Source: Planctomycetes bacterium MalM25 | Lineage (GTDB): Bacteria; Planctomycetota; Planctomycetia; Pirellulales; Lacipirellulaceae | DNA length: 64,000 nucleotides | Assembly: GCA_007745835.1 (NCBI GenBank) | Contig: CP036424.1 | Coordinates: 248,001-312,000 of the forward strand | Direction of reading: 5' to 3' | Shown here: positions 43,230 through 52,189 of the stretch, in pieces | Layout of the letters: the number at the start of each line of letters is the position of its first letter | How positions within the stretch are numbered: position 1 is the stretch's first letter | Position numbers and translations under genes: made by a program | Notes under the pieces: generated by a model | What the model was told of the DNA's origin: nothing | Seen by the model: only the letters and a program-made list of their open reading frames with translations | Databases searched by the model: none

Positions 43230-43916
43230 ATGCTGCTGCTGGAGAACGTTCGCAAGTCGTACGAGCAGCCGGGGAGCGATCCGCTGCCGATTCTCGACAT
43301 CCCGCACCTCGAAGTCGTTCAGGGCGAGCAGGTGGTGATCCGCGGCCGCAGCGGGTGCGGCAAGTCGACCCTGCTGAACACGATCGCCGGGCTGACGACG
43401 GTCGATAGCGGCTCGATCACCCTGCGGGGCGTCGACCTCACGAACCTGCCCGAAGCGTCCCGTGACCGGTTCCGTGCCCGGCACCTGGGTTACGTGTTCC
43501 AGACGTTCAATCTGCTGGCCGGTTTCACAGCGATCGAGAACGTGCTGCTCGGCATGACCTTCACGGGCCAACGCCCCGACCGCGACCGCGCCCTGGCGTT
43601 GTTAGACCGGGTCGGACTGAGCCATCGGACCCACCACAAGCCGGAGGCCCTCTCCGTCGGCGAGCAGCAACGGACCGCGGTCGCCCGGGCGTTGGCCAAC
43701 CGCCCGATCCTGCTGCTGGCCGATGAGCCGACGGCGAACGTCGACCCGGCACACCAGCAGCAGGTGATCGACTTGCTCCGCGAGGTCTGCCAAGACGAGC
43801 AGATCGCCATGCTCCTGGTGACTCACTCGAACGAGGTCTCCGATCAATTCGATCGGGTTGAACAGTTGGAAGAAGTGAACCGGGTGGTCGCCACCCCGCA
43901 GGGAGGCGCGGCATGA
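43230..43916 (+). CDS. ABC transporter ATP-binding protein (LolD/MacB type)
   Basis: A 228-residue ABC ATPase of the class that pairs with FtsX-like permeases. Walker A is GRSGCGKST, the Q-loop is YVFQTFNLL, the signature is ALSVGEQQR (family usual LSGGEQQR, with Val for the first Gly), and Walker B is ILLLADEPTANVD, followed by a switch His in LLVTHSNE. It is a cytoplasmic subunit energising the permease encoded next, whose ATG overlaps its stop by four bases. Downstream genes encode a secreted CPFC protein and two DUF3299-like proteins, which suggests a dedicated envelope system rather than general Lol sorting. Confidence 0.9.
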   Translation: MLLLENVRKSYEQPGSDPLPILDIPHLEVVQGEQVVIRGRSGCGKSTLLNTIAGLTTVDSGSITLRGVDLTNLPEASRDRFRARHLGYVFQTFNLLAGFTAIENVLLGMTFTGQRPDRDRALALLDRVGLSHRTHHKPEALSVGEQQRTAVARALANRPILLLADEPTANVDPAHQQQVIDLLREVCQDEQIAMLLVTHSNEVSDQFDRVEQLEEVNRVVATPQGGAA

Positions 43917-45289
43917 GCCTCTGGCGGATCGCTTGGAAGAACATGCGGCAACGCGGCGTGGCGTCGTCGTTGACGGTGCTGTCGATGGCGCTGGGCGTGG
44001 CGGTGATGGTTGGCGTGATCGTGATCCACTCGGTCACGGTCAAGCAGTTCCGCGGCGACGCCGAGGGCTACCACCTGATCGTCGGCGGCAAGGGGGGCGA
44101 CCTGCAGCTCGTCCTCAGCACGGTGTACCACCTCGGCACGCTCCGTTACCTGGTGCCGTACGACTACTACCGCGAGTTCACCGACGGCGAGTACGCCGGC
44201 CTGGTGGAGGTCGCCGTGCCGTACTGCCTGGGCGACAGCTTCGACCCACGGCCCAACGCCGACGGCACGAGCGAGCGGACCTACCGAGTCGTCGCGACGA
44301 CGCCCGACCTGTTCGACAAGATCAGCTACAGCTCCGACGACGAGGGCGAGCCGGTCGGCTACACGTTCAGCGACGGAAAGAATTTCCGTGCGGACCACGC
44401 CTTCGAGGCGGTGCTCGGTTCGATGGTCGCCGCCCGAACCGGCGTGAAGGTGGGCGACATGATCAACCCGTCGCACGGCCTCTCGGGGGGCGACGATAAA
44501 CACGACGCGTTTGTCGTCACCGGCGTCCTGGCGCCGACCGGCACGGCGAACGACCGGGCCGTGTTCGTGAACCTTGAGGGCTTCTACCTCGGCGAGGGCC
44601 ACGCCCTCTCCGAGAAGACCGCCGAGAGCCGCGACGCGCCCGGCCCCAGCGGCCCGGCACGAATCGACTCGCCGCGTGGCACCATCTTCCCCGAACAGCT
44701 GTTCGATCAGGAGGGCGAGCCGATCGAGCCGTTGCCCGAGGCGCAGAGAGAAGTCTCTGCCGTGCTGGTGCTCAGCAACAACATGATGGGCCCCACGATC
44801 CTCACCACGCAGATCAATAAGGACCAAGACCGCATCGCCCAGGCGGTCGCGCCGGCGCGCGTGGTGACCCAGCTGCTCGACAGCATCGTCGGCCCGATGC
44901 AGATCATCCTGCTCGTCCTGACGGTCCTCATCATTATCGTCGCGGCGATCGGCATCTTGGTGAGCATTTACAACTCGATGAGCGAGCGTTCGCACGACAT
45001 CGCCGTGATGCGGGCGTTGGGCGCCAGCCGGATGTCCGTGCTGATGATCGTGCTCTTCGAATCGATCCTGCTATCGCTCGCGGGGGGGCTGCTGGGCATC
45101 TTGTTGGGGCACGGGCTCCTCGCCGCGGCGGCGCCGTATGTCGAGTTCCAGGCCGGCGTGCGGCTGGCGTTCTGGGAGTTCGATCCGCTGGAGTTGGCCG
45201 TAATCCCCGCCTTGGTGGTGCTAGCGGCGTTGGCGGGGCTGCTGCCGGCGGTCTCGGCTTATCGGACCGACGTCGCCAAATCGCTCTGA
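43913..45289 (+). CDS. ABC transporter permease, FtsX/MacB-like
   Basis: A 458-residue membrane subunit. One helix near the N-terminus (about 19-40) is followed by a large external domain of about 270 residues (MacB-like periplasmic core) and three C-terminal helices (about 325-350, 378-402 and 426-445). The cytoplasmic coupling loop reads SMSERSHDIAVMRALGASR, typical of the FtsX superfamily. Translation is coupled to the ATPase gene by an ATGA overlap. Such four-helix transporters work mechanically on periplasmic substrates rather than moving solutes through a channel. The substrate is unknown; the neighbours suggest metal-related proteins. Confidence 0.9.
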   Translation: MSLWRIAWKNMRQRGVASSLTVLSMALGVAVMVGVIVIHSVTVKQFRGDAEGYHLIVGGKGGDLQLVLSTVYHLGTLRYLVPYDYYREFTDGEYAGLVEVAVPYCLGDSFDPRPNADGTSERTYRVVATTPDLFDKISYSSDDEGEPVGYTFSDGKNFRADHAFEAVLGSMVAARTGVKVGDMINPSHGLSGGDDKHDAFVVTGVLAPTGTANDRAVFVNLEGFYLGEGHALSEKTAESRDAPGPSGPARIDSPRGTIFPEQLFDQEGEPIEPLPEAQREVSAVLVLSNNMMGPTILTTQINKDQDRIAQAVAPARVVTQLLDSIVGPMQIILLVLTVLIIIVAAIGILVSIYNSMSERSHDIAVMRALGASRMSVLMIVLFESILLSLAGGLLGILLGHGLLAAAAPYVEFQAGVRLAFWEFDPLELAVIPALVVLAALAGLLPAVSAYRTDVAKSL

Positions 45290-45373
45290 GGCAGGCCACA
45301 GCCGTGTTGCTCCCGGAACCGATTGGGAAACAATAGAGACCGGACGCCGACCCCCCCTGCCCTTCCGCCGATC

Positions 45374-47032
45374 ATGCACAAGCTCATCGCCCTCGTGTTG
45401 CTGTCGATCGTGGCGTCGCCCGCGATGGCGTGCCCGTTCTGCGCCGCGGAGAGCCGCACGCTCACCGAGGAGATGAACGACTCGTCGGTCGCTCTCCTCG
45501 CTCGGCTCACGACCCCCTCCGAAGCGGCTCGCAAGCTGGCCGACTCGGGCGTGCCGTACCAGTTTGTCGATCCGGACACGGGGGCGGCCCGCTTCTCGGT
45601 CGAGCGCGTCCTCTTCGGCGAGGACCTCGTGGAAGGCGTCGAGCAGATCGAGGCGATCTACTTCGGCGAGCCCGACACCGGACGCCAGTACCTGATCCGC
45701 GGCGTCGGCAATCCCCCCGAATGGGCAATCCCGCTCCCGCTGACGGAGGTCGCCGCCGAGTACGTGCCGAAGCTGTTCGATCTGCCCGCCGAGGGCGCCG
45801 ACCGGCTCGCGTTCTTCCAGGATTACTTTGAGCACGAAGACCCCCTGCTCGGCCAGGACGCCTACGACGAGTTCGCCCGCGCGCCCTACCAGGAGGTGAT
45901 CGACCTCGGCCCGCGGATGGACCGCGAGAAGCTCCGCGGCTGGGTTGAGGACTACAGCGTCAGCCCCAGCCGCCGGCGGCTGTTCCTGACCATGCTCGGT
46001 GTCTGCGGCGAGGCGGAAGACCTCGACCGGTTGCGCGGCATGCTCACCTCCGATAACCGCGTGCTCGGCCCCGCCGCCGAGGCGGGCTCCGCCGCGGCGA
46101 TGGCGGGCGGCGGCTCGCCCGCGTTGGCGTTGTCGGGCGAGTTGGTCCGCTTCGGCGAACGCCAGCGGAAGCTCGGCCTCGACGCCCTGATCGCCTGCTA
46201 CCTGACGCTCGCCGGAAAACACGCAGACGCCTCCGAGGCGCTCGACCTGATCGATGATCGATTCCTCAAGGACCCGGGCGCCGATTACTCGCACGTTTAC
46301 GCCGCGCTGCAGGCGATCCGTTTCCTCGCGGAGGAGCAGCAAGAGCTGGTGCCGCTCGATCGCTTGCTCGTCTCGGCCCGGTTGCTGCTGGACAACCCCG
46401 ACTTCGCCGACCAGGTGATCCCTGATCTGGCCCGCTGGGAGGACTGGACGATTCTCGAACGACTCGGAGAGATGTACCACCGCTCGTTCGACGAGGAGGA
46501 CGAGACCGCCCCGGTCCGCTACGTCCGCGAGCCGATCATCACTTACCTGGATGTCGCCGCCGAGGACGAAGGCGAACTGGGCGAGAGGGCGAACAAGGTC
46601 CTCACCGACATCGAGCCGCTCGACCCCGAGGCGGTGAAGCGAGCCCGCAGCCTGCGAGCGTTCGGCTTCTTGGCTCAAGCGCGGGCGAAACGTGACGCGG
46701 GCGACTTGCCGGAGATCGACGCCGCCGTTGCCCTGCCGGGCGGAGCGAACGCCGTCAGCGCTCTGCCGACCGACGACGCCGGGGCCGACGGACTCGCGGC
46801 GATGGAATCCCCCGAATCCCCGCCCGAGCCCTCGGCCGACGAACCGGCCGCCGAGGCCCCCCCCGCGACGAAGCCGGCGGCGGCGAGCCCCGCTCTGGCG
46901 CAGTCAAAACCGGCCAAAGTGGCTCCCGCGGTCCAACCACCAAGCCGAGTGATGCTCATCGGTCTGCCCTTGCTCTCGGCGGTGGGGCTCGTTGGACTAT
47001 TCTGGGTGGTTCTGCGGGGGGGTGTCGGCTGA
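45374..47032 (+). CDS. secreted, membrane-anchored protein with N-terminal CPFC motif
   Basis: A 552-residue protein. The signal peptide ends AMA at residue 19, so the mature chain would begin CPFC (Cys20 and Cys23), a CxxC pair right at the N-terminus. A short domain (about 20-200) is followed by a helical, HEAT-like region (about 200-470), a Pro/Ala-rich linker and a C-terminal membrane helix (about 527-548). No family is recognised. The layout suggests an envelope protein tethered to the membrane, with the CxxC available for metal or disulfide chemistry. The start at 45374 is chosen because it places the signal peptide first. Confidence 0.75.
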   Translation: MHKLIALVLLSIVASPAMACPFCAAESRTLTEEMNDSSVALLARLTTPSEAARKLADSGVPYQFVDPDTGAARFSVERVLFGEDLVEGVEQIEAIYFGEPDTGRQYLIRGVGNPPEWAIPLPLTEVAAEYVPKLFDLPAEGADRLAFFQDYFEHEDPLLGQDAYDEFARAPYQEVIDLGPRMDREKLRGWVEDYSVSPSRRRLFLTMLGVCGEAEDLDRLRGMLTSDNRVLGPAAEAGSAAAMAGGGSPALALSGELVRFGERQRKLGLDALIACYLTLAGKHADASEALDLIDDRFLKDPGADYSHVYAALQAIRFLAEEQQELVPLDRLLVSARLLLDNPDFADQVIPDLARWEDWTILERLGEMYHRSFDEEDETAPVRYVREPIITYLDVAAEDEGELGERANKVLTDIEPLDPEAVKRARSLRAFGFLAQARAKRDAGDLPEIDAAVALPGGANAVSALPTDDAGADGLAAMESPESPPEPSADEPAAEAPPATKPAAASPALAQSKPAKVAPAVQPPSRVMLIGLPLLSAVGLVGLFWVVLRGGVG

Positions 47033-47093
47033 TCGCCGTGCAGCGAACCCCGGCTCCACTTCTCGCGTACCGCTTTGTGCCCTTAAGAAACCG

Positions 47094-47825
47094 ATGTCCG
47101 CTTCAACGATGTCACCCGCCGACGAGACCGACGCCCTGCTCGAAGAGGAGGCGCTCGATTACCGCTCGGTGCACACCTACGCCGTGCTCGGGCTGCTGAT
47201 CGGGCTGATCTCGGCTTCGGTCCTGTTCACCTCCGGGGCGGACCTCAATTACACGTTCGCCCTGGCGCCGATCCCACTGGCCGGCTTGATCGCGTCGTTG
47301 ATCGCCCTCCGCGCAATCAACACCTCGCCCGAACTGTACACCGGCAAACAACTGGCCCAGCTGGGCGCCGTGCTATCGGTGTTCTTCCTGCTGACCGGCG
47401 TGGGATACGGCACGTTCGTCTACGCGACCGAGGTGCCCGCTGGCTACGCCCGGACCTCGTTCATCGAGATGAAGCCCGACGAGGACGAGGTGGTCAATCG
47501 CGAGTTGGTCCCCAAAGACGTGCTGGAGTACGTCCAGTCGGGCGAGAGGGTCTTCATCAAGGGTTACATCCGGCCCAGTTCGATTAGCTTCAAGCAGAAC
47601 CTCAAGGAGTTCTTGCTCGTCCGCGATAACAACGAGTGTTGTTTCGGCGACATCTCGAAGGTGAAGTACTTCGACCAAGTTCAGGTCAACCTCGGGCCCG
47701 GCTTGGCCACCGACTTCAATTACGGACTCTTCCGCGTAGGCGGGGTGTTGACGGTCGCCCCGGGCAATCGGGAAGCCCAGACGCCTCTCACGTACAAGCT
47801 CTCCGCCGACTACGTGACGCCGTGA
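47094..47825 (+). CDS. membrane protein with C-terminal DUF3299-like ECCFG domain
   Basis: A 243-residue protein with three membrane helices (about 30-50, 58-78 and 87-109) and an external domain of about 130 residues. The domain contains GERVFIKGYIRPSS, LKEFLLVRDNNECCFG (Cys182/Cys183) and VGGVLTVAPG, a pattern resembling DUF3299, an OB-like domain with a small cysteine motif. The domain is clearly related to that of the following lipoprotein-like gene, so the two arose by duplication or share a role. Its GTG-overlapping downstream neighbour suggests coupled expression. The DUF3299 assignment is by pattern and is only moderately sure. Confidence 0.75.
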   Translation: MSASTMSPADETDALLEEEALDYRSVHTYAVLGLLIGLISASVLFTSGADLNYTFALAPIPLAGLIASLIALRAINTSPELYTGKQLAQLGAVLSVFFLLTGVGYGTFVYATEVPAGYARTSFIEMKPDEDEVVNRELVPKDVLEYVQSGERVFIKGYIRPSSISFKQNLKEFLLVRDNNECCFGDISKVKYFDQVQVNLGPGLATDFNYGLFRVGGVLTVAPGNREAQTPLTYKLSADYVTP

Positions 47826-47854
47826 GCACGACCCCGACGCGCCGGGAAGGCAGG

Positions 47855-48391
47855 ATGCCAATCGTCGAGAAGCTTCGGGTCGATTCCCTCGTTCTGTTCG
47901 GGGCCGCGTGCTGCGCGGGGTGCGAGCAACCAACGGCGCCCGCCCCGGTCGGCTCGACCGGGGCTGAGGTAGAGGCCGCATCGACTGAGGGTGAAGCGAA
48001 GCCGAACAAAGCGTCCCTCCCGCTGATCGACCAGACGTTCGACGACATCAAGTTCGACATCGAGCCCGACGGCGATTTCGAGCGCTCGATGCTCACCGAC
48101 AAGATCCGCGAACTCGACGGCCGCCGCCTCCGCATCCGCGGTTACATCCTGCCGACCGCCCGCAAACGGGGCATCAAAGAGTTTGTGCTGGTCCGCGACA
48201 ACCAGGAGTGCTGCTTCGGACCCGGGGCGGCGCTGTACGACTGCATCCTCGTGAAGATGCACGAGGGAGAATCGACCGAGTTCTCGGTCCGGCCGGTCGC
48301 CGTCGAGGGGGCGTTCCGCGTCGAGGAGTTCTACGGTCCGGACGAGCGCCCGCTGGCGATCTATCAGCTCAAGGGTGAGAAGGTCGATTAG
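47855..48391 (+). CDS. probable lipoprotein with DUF3299-like ECCFG domain
   Basis: A 178-residue protein. The N-terminus (about 8-24, LVLFGAACCAGC) looks like a lipoprotein signal with a cysteine acceptor near residue 24, though the lipobox is not canonical. The C-terminal domain has LDGRRLRIRGYILPTARKRG, IKEFVLVRDNQECCFG (Cys119/Cys120) and VEGAFRVEEFYG, matching the domain of the preceding gene. The ATG at 47855 has GGGAAGG-like purines upstream; an alternative GTG at 47822 overlaps the previous stop. It ends the ABC cluster. Confidence 0.72.
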   Translation: MPIVEKLRVDSLVLFGAACCAGCEQPTAPAPVGSTGAEVEAASTEGEAKPNKASLPLIDQTFDDIKFDIEPDGDFERSMLTDKIRELDGRRLRIRGYILPTARKRGIKEFVLVRDNQECCFGPGAALYDCILVKMHEGESTEFSVRPVAVEGAFRVEEFYGPDERPLAIYQLKGEKVD

Positions 48392-48480
48392 CTTCGGGCT
48401 CACGGTCACCAGAGGTTGCCCCCCGGCCGCCGGATGGTGATAGTAGATGCTGTACGCATAGCCACTGACGGAGCGCCGCC

Positions 48481-50145
48481 ATGCCCCCCTCGCAGCACGC
48501 CTTCCCGTTCGTCCCCGACGCGGACGAGGCCCACCCGAACGCCGAAGGGCCCAACGCCGACGACACCGCGCTCGACGACGGCTCCTACGCCTGGACGCCC
48601 GGCGAGGCGCCGCCGGTGCTGCGCGTTGAGATCGACGTGCGCGACCCGGCGGTGATCGAAGCGCTGGTCGCCGTGCCCGAGGGGCGCGACCGCGACGCCT
48701 TCGCCGCCGACGCGCTGCGGATTGGCGTCGCCGCACTGCAGCAGGCGACCCACCGCGCCGGCGCCGAGCAAGTCCGAGACGTGGGCGACCAACTCGTCGG
48801 CCAGCTCCGCGAGGCCCTCGACGCCCACGCGAAGTCCTCGCAGGAGCGGACCGCGATGGTCCTGAAAGAGTACTTCGACCCGGAGAGCGGCCGGCTCAGC
48901 GAGCGCGTCGAACGCCTCGTGAGCGACGACGGCGAGCTCGCCTCGCTCCTCCGCACGCAGCTGCACGGCGAGGGCTCGCCGCTGGCGCGGTTGCTCGCCA
49001 CCCAGCTCGGCCGCGACAGCCCGCTGATGCGGCAGCTCGACCCCGAGCAGTCGTCCGGTCTGCTCGCCCGCTTGCAGAAGACGGTCGATGACCAGCTCAC
49101 CCGCCAGCGTGACCACGTGCTCCGCGAGTTCTCGCTCGACGTGCCCGACAGCGCGCTGCGGCGGTTGGTCGACGAGCTCTCCGGCAAGCACGGCGACTTG
49201 CAGAAGGGGCTCGGTCAGAAGATCGACGAGGTCGTCAAGGAGTTCTCGCTCGACGAGGAGAACTCGGCCCTCAGCCGGCTGGTGAAGAACGTCGATCGCG
49301 CGCAACGGACGATCACCAGCGAGTTCTCGCTCGACAACGACGAGTCGGGTCTGTCGCGGCTGAAGCGCGAGCTGCTGACGATCCTCGGCGCGCACGTCGA
49401 GTCGAACGCCAAGTTCCAGGAGGAGGTGAGCACGACGCTCGCCAAGCTCGTGCAGAAGCGCGAATCGGCCGCCGCCAGCCCGGAGCACGGCGCCGTCTTC
49501 GAAGAGGCGGTCTGCTCGTTCCTCGCCGATCAGGCGCAGCAGCGGGGCGACCTGTGCGAGCCGACCGGCGCCACGACCGGCCGCATCAAGAACTGCAAAG
49601 TGGGCGACGCCGTCCTGCGCCTCGGCCCCGAGTCGCCCGCCGCCGGCGCGAGCATCGTCTTCGAGGCGAAGGAGGCCCGCGGTTACACCGTCACCAAGGC
49701 GATCGACGAGCTCGAGACGGGTCGCAAGAACCGCGCGTCGGACTTCGGCGTTTTCATTTGGAGTCGCCAAACGGCCCCCGAAGGCCTCAAGCCGCTCGCC
49801 CGTTACGGCAGCGACCTGATCGTCGTCTGGGACGCCGAGGATCAGGCGACCGACCCCTACCTGCTGGCGGCGATCGAGATCGCCCGGGCGTGCGTCGTCG
49901 AGCTGCACCGGGGCGACACGGCCGAGGAGATCGACTTCGAGGGGATCGACCGCGCGATCAACGAGATCGAGAAGCGGGCCGAGGGCCTCGACCGCATCCG
50001 CAAGCCGGCCGAGACGATCCGCTCCTCCAGCGAAACGATCCTCGAACGCGTCCGCATCGACCAGCAAGCGCTCGAACGCCAAGTCCTGCTGCTCCGTCAG
50101 AAGCTGGCGGCGCTGCGTGGCGGCGAGGCGCCGGCGGGCTCCTGA
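48481..50145 (+). CDS. coiled-coil protein with triple EFSLD repeat and PD-(D/E)XK-like core
   Basis: A 554-residue cytoplasmic protein without signal peptide. Residues about 60-330 are helical. Three copies of a motif beginning EFSLD-x4-S-x-L-x-R-L recur at spacings of 34-46 residues (near 219, 257 and 281-290), each between predicted coiled coils. Residues about 345-450 look like a restriction-endonuclease fold: Glu in HGAVFEEAV, Asp376 in KVGDAVLRLG and Glu395-x-Lys397 in IVFEAKEARG. The final 90 residues are a long helix. The overall order resembles RmuC or DUF2130-type proteins (coiled coil plus nuclease-like domain). Whether it cuts DNA is unknown. Confidence 0.7.
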   Translation: MPPSQHAFPFVPDADEAHPNAEGPNADDTALDDGSYAWTPGEAPPVLRVEIDVRDPAVIEALVAVPEGRDRDAFAADALRIGVAALQQATHRAGAEQVRDVGDQLVGQLREALDAHAKSSQERTAMVLKEYFDPESGRLSERVERLVSDDGELASLLRTQLHGEGSPLARLLATQLGRDSPLMRQLDPEQSSGLLARLQKTVDDQLTRQRDHVLREFSLDVPDSALRRLVDELSGKHGDLQKGLGQKIDEVVKEFSLDEENSALSRLVKNVDRAQRTITSEFSLDNDESGLSRLKRELLTILGAHVESNAKFQEEVSTTLAKLVQKRESAAASPEHGAVFEEAVCSFLADQAQQRGDLCEPTGATTGRIKNCKVGDAVLRLGPESPAAGASIVFEAKEARGYTVTKAIDELETGRKNRASDFGVFIWSRQTAPEGLKPLARYGSDLIVVWDAEDQATDPYLLAAIEIARACVVELHRGDTAEEIDFEGIDRAINEIEKRAEGLDRIRKPAETIRSSSETILERVRIDQQALERQVLLLRQKLAALRGGEAPAGS

Positions 50146-50176
50146 ACACCTGAATCCCTAGCCAAAGCTTGACGAG

Positions 50177-50575
50177 ATGACTAAATCGAAGATCGCCGGT
50201 TGGATTCTCTCACTGTTGATCGCGGCGTTGCTGCTGGGGCCGAGCGCCACCAGCAAGCTGACCGAGTGGGAGGGCAAGGCGGAGGCGTTCGCCAAACTCG
50301 GCTACGCGGTCGAGACGATGACCCGGATCGGTTACGTCGAGGTCCTCGTGACGCTGCTCTTCCTGATCCCGCGGACCTCGTTCGTCGGGGCGATCCTGCT
50401 GACCGGCTACTTGGGAGGCGCGACCGCCTCGCACGTGCGGATCGACGAGCCCTGGTTCATGCCGGTCGCCATCGGGGTGCTGGCCTGGGTCGCGCTTGGG
50501 CTGCGTAGGGCGGGAGTCTTCCCGATGGCGTTAGGCGCCGCCCCCGCCGCACCGCCGGCCGCCGACGCCGATTGA
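50177..50575 (+). CDS. DoxX-like membrane protein
   Basis: A 132-residue protein with four membrane helices (about 7-22, 49-65, 70-84 and 92-108). The segment GPSATSKLTEWEGKAEAFAK followed by LGYAVETMTRIGYVEVL is typical of the DoxX-like family, as is GAILLTGYLGGATASHVR. The family is linked loosely to redox or quinone-related membrane functions. It follows the nuclease-like gene by 31 bases. The C-terminal tail is Ala/Pro-rich. Confidence 0.8.
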   Translation: MTKSKIAGWILSLLIAALLLGPSATSKLTEWEGKAEAFAKLGYAVETMTRIGYVEVLVTLLFLIPRTSFVGAILLTGYLGGATASHVRIDEPWFMPVAIGVLAWVALGLRRAGVFPMALGAAPAAPPAADAD

Positions 50576-50674
50576 GTTCTCTCCGGATCGACGCCGCTTC
50601 GTTTTCGTGTCACGGGCGTTTACGATGATCCGTCTTCTCACGACGGATTCCTCCTCAAGACACGACGGCGCCAC

Positions 50675-52084
50675 GTGACCGAATCCCAACGCGTCCCGAT
50701 CGCTTCGCCCCCCCGCGGTTTGGCCCTGATTTTCGCGCTGGGGCCCGCGATCGTTTGGTGCGCGGAGTACATCGGCTCGGGCGAGGTGATCCTCGCCACG
50801 CGGACGGGCGCCGTGCTCGGGACGGGCGTGCTGTGGGCGGTGGTGGTGGGGGTCTTCCTCAAGTACGTGATCGGCCTCGCCGGCGGCTGGTACACCGTCA
50901 CCACGGGCGAGAGCATGATCGACCTGCTCGGCCGCCTGCCCGGCCCGAAGAACGCCGTTGTTTGGTTCGTGATGGTCGCGCAGCTGTTGGCGTCGGTCCT
51001 GGCGATCGGTTCGTTGGCCGCGTCGGCTGGGGCGTTCGTCGCGGTGATCACGCCGTTGCCCGCGTACGCCGCCGGTTGGGCGGTCACGCTGCTCGCGGTC
51101 GCGATCGCCTGGTTCGGCGAATTCAAGCCGCTGAAGATCGTGATGGGCGGGCTGATCTCGATCACGCTGCTCGGCGTGATCGTCATCACGCTCCGCGTGT
51201 TGCCCCCGGCGGGCGAGCTCTTCGCGGGCCTGTTTCCCCGCGTCCCGCCGACGCCCGACTGGGCGGTCGCCGCGGGCGTCTCCTCGAACGCCTGGGCGGA
51301 GATCCTGCCGCTGCTCGGCTGGGGCGCCGGCGGCTTCGCCAGCCAGGTCTGGTACACCTACTGGATCATGGGCGCGGGCTACGGCGCCTCGGCCGGCGAC
51401 CGGCAGGGTCAACCCGCCGACGAGCAGCGGCTCCGCTCACTCACCGAGGACGAGGTCGATCGCCTCCGCGGCTGGCGCCGCGTCGTGACGTTCGACGCGA
51501 CCACGGCGCTGGTCGTCGGCGTGGGGGCGACCTGCTGCTTCCTGATCGCCGGCGCGCAGGTGCTCGGCGTGCAGCAGCTCGCCCCGGAGGGCGCCGAGGT
51601 CGGCCTCACGCTCGCGCGGATCTTCGGCGACGACTGGGGTTCGTCCGGCGCCTCGCTCTTCCTGTTCGGCGGCGCCGCCGCTCTGATCTCGACCCAGCTG
51701 GCCCAGGTCGCCGGCTGGCCCTACCTGCTGGACGACTGCACGCGGATCTGCCTGCCGAGCTTGGTCGCCGGCTGGTCGCCGCTCACCCGCCGCCGGGCGT
51801 GGCTCGTCTTCTACCTGATCGCGAGCATGACGGTCGTTTACACGCTCGGCTTCAAGCCGGTCGCGCTGGTGAAACTGGGCGCCGTTGTCGAGGGCCTAAT
51901 CCTCACCCCGATCCAAGCCGCCGCGATGCTGGTCGGCCTCTACTGGGTGATGCCCAAGTTGCTGAGTCCCGCCGCGGCCGAGCGCCTCAAACCGGGCCCG
52001 CTGATCGGCGTGGGGCTGGTGCTGAGTTGTCTTGTGTTTAGCTACTTCTGCATCGTGCAGCTGCCGCGGGCGCTGTGGGGGTGA
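50675..52084 (+). CDS. divergent Nramp-family transporter
   Basis: A 469-residue protein with about eleven to twelve membrane helices and the Nramp/APC fold. In canonical Nramp metal transporters the first helix carries DPGN, whose Asp and Asn bind the metal. Here the aligned stretch GPAIVWCAEYIGSGEVILAT has Gly34-Ser-Gly-Glu37 in its place, and no clear MPHN motif is seen in the sixth helix. The substrate may therefore differ from Mn2+/Fe2+. The start is GTG at 50675. The gene ends 10 bases before a 28-bp inverted repeat that separates it from converging dnaE. Confidence 0.8.
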   Translation: MTESQRVPIASPPRGLALIFALGPAIVWCAEYIGSGEVILATRTGAVLGTGVLWAVVVGVFLKYVIGLAGGWYTVTTGESMIDLLGRLPGPKNAVVWFVMVAQLLASVLAIGSLAASAGAFVAVITPLPAYAAGWAVTLLAVAIAWFGEFKPLKIVMGGLISITLLGVIVITLRVLPPAGELFAGLFPRVPPTPDWAVAAGVSSNAWAEILPLLGWGAGGFASQVWYTYWIMGAGYGASAGDRQGQPADEQRLRSLTEDEVDRLRGWRRVVTFDATTALVVGVGATCCFLIAGAQVLGVQQLAPEGAEVGLTLARIFGDDWGSSGASLFLFGGAAALISTQLAQVAGWPYLLDDCTRICLPSLVAGWSPLTRRRAWLVFYLIASMTVVYTLGFKPVALVKLGAVVEGLILTPIQAAAMLVGLYWVMPKLLSPAAAERLKPGPLIGVGLVLSCLVFSYFCIVQLPRALWG

Positions 52085-52093
52085 GTGTCACTT

Positions 52094-52173
52094 TGAGCCG
52101 AACGCGCTAGCGTCGGGCGCCCCGCCGGGTGAGCATCGACTTGCCGGCGCCCGACGCTAGCGCGTTCGGCTCA
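52094..52173. repeat. perfect 28-bp inverted repeat between convergent genes
   Basis: The arms 52094-52121 and 52146-52173 are exact reverse complements, separated by 24 bases, and include ACGCGCTAGCG. They lie between the stop of the Nramp-like gene (52084) and the stop of dnaE (52190). Neither side has a T-run. It may work as a bidirectional transcription barrier, or be a copy of a dispersed repeat; the same CGCTAGCG core appears in the dyad at 43152-43177. Confidence 0.85.
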
Positions 52174-52189
52174 GTTGCTGTCGTTCGGC

